A program made the position numbers and the translations under genes. A stretch of 15,427 nucleotides of DNA from the NCBI GenBank assembly GCA_007280315.1, contig QYQC01000235.1, positions 1-15,427 on the forward strand, written 5' to 3'. Position 1 is the first letter of the stretch; each line of letters opens with the position of its first letter. The notes under the pieces were generated by a model. It was not told where the DNA came from. It made no database searches and saw only the letters and a list, made by a program, of their open reading frames with translations. Origin of the DNA: Betaproteobacteria bacterium. Its GTDB lineage: Bacteria > Pseudomonadota > Gammaproteobacteria > Burkholderiales > SG8-39. Shown piece after piece: positions 13,220 to 15,427 of this stretch.

Positions 13220-14311
13220 TTAGACGTTGAAGCGAAAATGCATCACGTCGCCATCGCGCACCACGTACTCCTTCCCCTCCAGGCGCATCTTGCCGGCTTC
13301 CTTGGCACCCTGCTCGCCCTTGCAGACGATGAAATCGGCGAATGAAATCACCTCGGCGCGGATGAAACCATGCTCGAAATCGGTGTGGATCACACCAGCC
13401 GCCTGCGGCGCGGTTGCGCCCACCTGCACCGTCCAGGCGCGCACCTCCTTCGGCCCGCAGGTGAAATATGTCTGCAGGCCGAGCAGGGTATAGCCGGCGC
13501 GGATCATGCGGTCCAGGCCCGGTTCTTCCAAGCCCATGTCGGCAAGAAACATCTGCTTTTCCGAGGCGTCGAGATCGGCCATCTGCGCCTCGATCGCGGC
13601 GCAAATCGCCACCACCGGCGCGCCTTCCGCCTTGGCATATTCCACTACCTGCGCCAGCAGCGGGTTCCCATTGAAGCCGTTCTCATAGACATTCGCGACG
13701 TACATCGCCGGCTTGGACGTCATCAGGCATAAAGGCTGCAGCACCTGCTGTTCCTCGCGCGACAGTTCCAGGCTGCGCGCGGGCTTGGCTTGATTGAGCA
13801 CGGGCAACACTTTTTCCAGCACCGCCATGATGCGCTGTGCCTCCTTGTCGCCGGACTTCGCCAGTTTGATGTAGCGCGACATGGTTTTCTCCACTGTCGC
13901 CAGGTCGGCCAGCGCGAGTTCGGTGTTGATGGTTTCGATATCGCTCAGGGGATCGATCTTGCCGGCGACGTGAACCACATTGTCGTCGACGAAACAGCGC
14001 ACCACATGCGCGATGGCGTCGGTTTCACGGATGTTGGCGAGAAATTTGTTTCCCAGTCCCTCGCCCTTGGATGCGCCCGCGACCAGGCCGGCGATATCGA
14101 CGAATTCCACCACCGCGGGAATCGTCTTTTGCGGCTTGGCGATGGACACCAGTTGCGGCAGGCGCGCATCCGGCACCTCGACGATGCCGACGTTCGGTTC
14201 AATAGTGCAGAACGGATAGTTCTCCGCGGCGATGGCGGCCTTGGTAAGTGCGTTGAACAACGTTGACTTGCCAACGTTGGGCAGGCCGACAATTCCACAT
14301 TTCAGGGACAT
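13220..14311 (-). CDS. ychF: YchF/OLA1-family redox-regulated ATPase
   Basis: YchF is an Obg-related P-loop NTPase that binds ribosomes and prefers ATP; in E. coli it is linked to the oxidative-stress response and translation. The 363-residue protein shows G1 GLPNVGKS at 9-16, G3 region EFVDIAGLVAGASKGEGLGNKFL near 69-91, and the altered G4 YVANVYENG in place of NKxD, which explains ATP preference. It ends with the TGS domain (LLGLQTYFTCGPKEVRAWTVQVGATAPQAAGVIHTDFEHGFIRAEV). Its length is normal. Downstream, about 60 bases separate it from vapB. Upstream, its first 15 codons and its 5' region are duplicated in the pth-ychF spacer. The order pth-ychF is common in proteobacteria. Confidence 0.96.
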   Translation of the reverse strand: MSLKCGIVGLPNVGKSTLFNALTKAAIAAENYPFCTIEPNVGIVEVPDARLPQLVSIAKPQKTIPAVVEFVDIAGLVAGASKGEGLGNKFLANIRETDAIAHVVRCFVDDNVVHVAGKIDPLSDIETINTELALADLATVEKTMSRYIKLAKSGDKEAQRIMAVLEKVLPVLNQAKPARSLELSREEQQVLQPLCLMTSKPAMYVANVYENGFNGNPLLAQVVEYAKAEGAPVVAICAAIEAQMADLDASEKQMFLADMGLEEPGLDRMIRAGYTLLGLQTYFTCGPKEVRAWTVQVGATAPQAAGVIHTDFEHGFIRAEVISFADFIVCKGEQGAKEAGKMRLEGKEYVVRDGDVMHFRFNV

Positions 14312-14373
14312 AGTTGAAACCCTAATCTAATTTGGGGGATATGCAAGGGGGCGTCGCCCCCTTGTTCAATTCA
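14266..14373 (-). repeat. tandem duplication, copy A (ychF start plus its leader)
   Basis: Copy nearest the gene. It spans ychF codons 1-15 and 62 bases of upstream sequence, and can be aligned with copy B (14377-14485) with one single-base gap. I count 5 mismatches in the 46 coding bases and about 16 in the leader. The leader holds a GC-rich hairpin at 14344-14364 (AAGGGGGCG / CGCCCCCTT arms). Confidence 0.88.
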
Positions 14374-14422
14374 GGTACTTGCCAACGTTTGGCAGGCCGA
14401 CAATACCGCATTTGAGAGACAT
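14366..14422 (-). CDS. 18-codon mini-ORF duplicating the YchF N-terminus
   Basis: Upstream of ychF an ATG at 14422 opens a frame encoding MSLKCGIVGLPNVGKYLN and stops at 14366, 54 bases before the ychF start. Residues 1-15 are identical to YchF, including the P-loop GLPNVGK; the last three residues come from the duplication junction. Five bases differ from ychF codons 1-15 (Ser, Leu, Cys, Gly, Pro codons), all synonymous third positions. It could be a translated leader peptide, or merely the truncated end of a second ychF allele. There is no strong Shine-Dalgarno: the upstream GGCTCCAAAC is only weakly purine-rich. Confidence 0.4.
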   Translation of the reverse strand: MSLKCGIVGLPNVGKYLN

Positions 14423-14485
14423 GTTTGGAGCCTTGGACCAGTTTGGGAGATACGGTAAGGCAGCGTCGCCGCCTTGTTCAATTCA
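14377..14485 (-). repeat. tandem duplication, copy B (pth stop to truncated ychF start)
   Basis: Second copy of the unit, starting at the pth stop codon and ending after the 15th codon of a truncated ychF beginning, at GGCAAGT. It contains a hairpin at 14457-14475 equivalent to that of copy A. Both copies share TGAATTGAACAAGG at their upstream edge (as read on the minus strand), which places the duplication boundaries. Confidence 0.88.
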
Positions 14486-15106
14486 AGTTGCCGGGTTTGA
14501 AGCCTCCGACGCCGGCGGTTTGGGTTTGGTGTGCAGCTTGTGCATCGCCGCCGCCATCTTGTCCTCGAGGATCAGATCGAATGCCGCGATGCCACGGTCG
14601 ATTACCGCTTCGATCAATGCCAGTTCCTCCTTGCGCGGCGGGTGAAGTACAAAATCGGCCACCTCCTGCTCTGTCGCCGCAACATCGCGCGGATGGCCGA
14701 TGCCGATGCGCAGACGCCAGAAATCAGTCGTGCCCAGCTTCGCTATGATGTCGCGAAGGCCGTTGTGGCCGGCGTGACCTCCGCCCTGCTTGATTTTCAC
14801 CCCGCCCGGCGGCAGATCGAGTTCGTCGTGCGCAACCAGAATTTCGTCGGCCGCAATCTTGTGAAACTGCGCCAGCGCCGCCACCGCGGTGCCGGATTCG
14901 TTCATCCAGGTTTGTGGAAGCAGCAGCCACGCGGGTCCGGAGGCATTGTCCAGCCGTCCCGCGAGCGCGTGAAACTTGGCGTCCTTACGCAAGGTGATCC
15001 GGTGCTGCGCCGCCAGCCGCTCGACCAGCCAGAAACCCGCGTTGTGGCGCGTGTTGTCGTACTTCTTGCCCGGATTGCCCAGACCGACGATGAGTTTGAT
15101 CGGCAT
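14483..15106 (-). CDS. pth: peptidyl-tRNA hydrolase
   Basis: Pth cleaves peptidyl-tRNAs released from stalled or aborted translation and recycles the tRNA; it is essential in many bacteria. The 207-residue protein starts MPIKLIVGLGNPGKKYDNTR and keeps the active-site residues: Asn11 (GNPG), His21 (TRHNAG), Asn69 (TWMNESG), Asp94 (VAHDELDLPPG) and Asn115 (GGGHAGHNGL). FWRLRIGIGHP and VLHPPRKEE are also typical. The C-terminal tail is slightly longer than that of E. coli Pth (194). It lies 68 bases downstream of rplY, with a strong hairpin between them, and its stop codon is the edge of the duplication in front of ychF. The rplY-pth-ychF order is a common translation-linked cluster. Confidence 0.97.
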   Translation of the reverse strand: MPIKLIVGLGNPGKKYDNTRHNAGFWLVERLAAQHRITLRKDAKFHALAGRLDNASGPAWLLLPQTWMNESGTAVAALAQFHKIAADEILVAHDELDLPPGGVKIKQGGGHAGHNGLRDIIAKLGTTDFWRLRIGIGHPRDVAATEQEVADFVLHPPRKEELALIEAVIDRGIAAFDLILEDKMAAAMHKLHTKPKPPASEASNPAT

Positions 15107-15125
15107 TTTGGCGCCGCCCTAACGA

Positions 15126-15155
15126 AACAGGCAGAGGACAGCGCCTCTGCCTGTT
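15126..15155 (-). terminator. strong hairpin between rplY and pth
   Basis: AACAGGCAGAGG (15126-15137) and CCTCTGCCTGTT (15144-15155) form a perfect 12-pair stem with a 6-base loop. Read on the minus strand the stem ends in TGTT and is followed by TCGTT, a short interrupted T run. It fits an intrinsic terminator or attenuator after rplY. Because the T run is weak, partial read-through into pth is likely. It could also stabilise the rplY message 3' end. Confidence 0.7.
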
Positions 15156-15174
15156 CGAACAGAGCTCAAGCGGA

Positions 15175-15427
15175 TTATTTCTTGTCCGACTTGTCGGATT
15201 TCTTCTCGCCCTTGTCGCCCTTGTCGCCCGCCTTTTCCGCAGCGGCCGGTTCTGCGGCCTGTTTGGTTGTGGGAACCTCGGCAGCCGCTACTGCGGCTTC
15301 GGCTTCTGCGGCGTCGGCTGCCTCGTCCGCAACCAGCGCACGCGGGATCTGCACCACCGCGACCGACGGGTTGTCGCTGCCGTGCAGGATCGCCTCCACA
15401 CCCTTGGGGAGCACCAGATCCTTGACA
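15175..15427 (-). CDS. rplY: ribosomal protein L25 / CTC family, C-terminal part (partial)
   Basis: This is the 3' end of the gene for 50S protein bL25 in its long CTC/TL5 form, which binds 5S rRNA; the 5' part lies beyond the right window edge. The visible frame reads VKDLVLPKGVEAILHGSDNP, then VAVVQIPR, the end of the TL5-type beta domain. A long low-complexity tail follows, first Ala/Glu-rich (about 25 residues), then Lys/Asp/Gly-rich (DKGDKGEKKSDKSDKK). Such charged tails are usual in betaproteobacterial homologues. The GTG within the frame at 15414 is not a start; the reading frame is open through the window end. It is followed by the hairpin at 15126-15155 and pth. Confidence 0.9.
   Translation of the reverse strand, partial: VKDLVLPKGVEAILHGSDNPSVAVVQIPRALVADEAADAAEAEAAVAAAEVPTTKQAAEPAAAEKAGDKGDKGEKKSDKSDKK

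Noticed and set aside
12466..13230. 254-codon plus-strand frame across vapBC
   Set aside because: Antisense to two recognisable toxin-antitoxin genes with coupled start/stop; the translation looks random.
1..15427. CRISPR array, tRNA, rRNA, insertion sequence or phage attachment site
   Set aside because: I saw no spaced direct-repeat array, no cloverleaf or rRNA-like segments, no transposase frame, and no terminal inverted repeats around the accessory regions; this was inspection by eye only.

Overview
The window reads as chromosomal DNA of a GC-rich betaproteobacterium. This rests on family-level resemblance of the housekeeping proteins and on the ruvC-ruvA-ruvB-ybgC-tolQRAB gene order; I could not run a database search.

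Layout. (1) Positions 1-5629, all minus strand: yebC, ruvC, ruvA, ruvB, ybgC, tolQ, tolR, tolA and the start of tolB. Several junctions are 4-base stop/start overlaps (ruvC/ruvA, ybgC/tolQ, tolR/tolA). This joins Holliday-junction processing (RuvABC) to the envelope-spanning Tol system. (2) 5713-8245, plus strand: a YjgR-type HerA-like ATPase and a DMT/EamA transporter, starting divergently from yebC. (3) 8246-8563: a gene-free spacer with a dense nest of complementary segments, including an H-type pseudoknot possibility, and a small tandem repeat. (4) 8564-12177, plus strand: an exported protein with two GWNL/W/GYWV-type repeats and an unrecognised C-terminal half, an atypical SDR lacking the catalytic Tyr, and a methyltransferase-like protein with a TPR tail. 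(5) 12174-13192, minus strand: a small accessory island with a probable remnant of an antitoxin gene and an intact-looking VapBC-type toxin-antitoxin pair. The pair has a 10+10 base palindrome at the antitoxin start. (6) 13220-15427, minus strand: ychF, pth and the 3' end of rplY (ribosomal protein L25/CTC), i.e. translation-related genes. A strong hairpin lies between rplY and pth.

The most unusual object is the pth-ychF spacer. It is a diverged tandem duplication of about 110 bases. The upstream copy contains a complete 18-codon mini-ORF, MSLKCGIVGLPNVGKYLN, whose first 15 codons repeat the YchF N-terminus including its P-loop. All five base differences from ychF in those codons are synonymous third-position changes. 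Each copy also has a GC-rich hairpin whose pairing is preserved through base changes. This could be a leader peptide/hairpin control element in front of ychF, or the scar of recombination with a diverged ychF allele.

Most of the window is ordinary core genome. The accessory or poorly understood parts are 8246-10258, 12174-13192 and 14266-14485.
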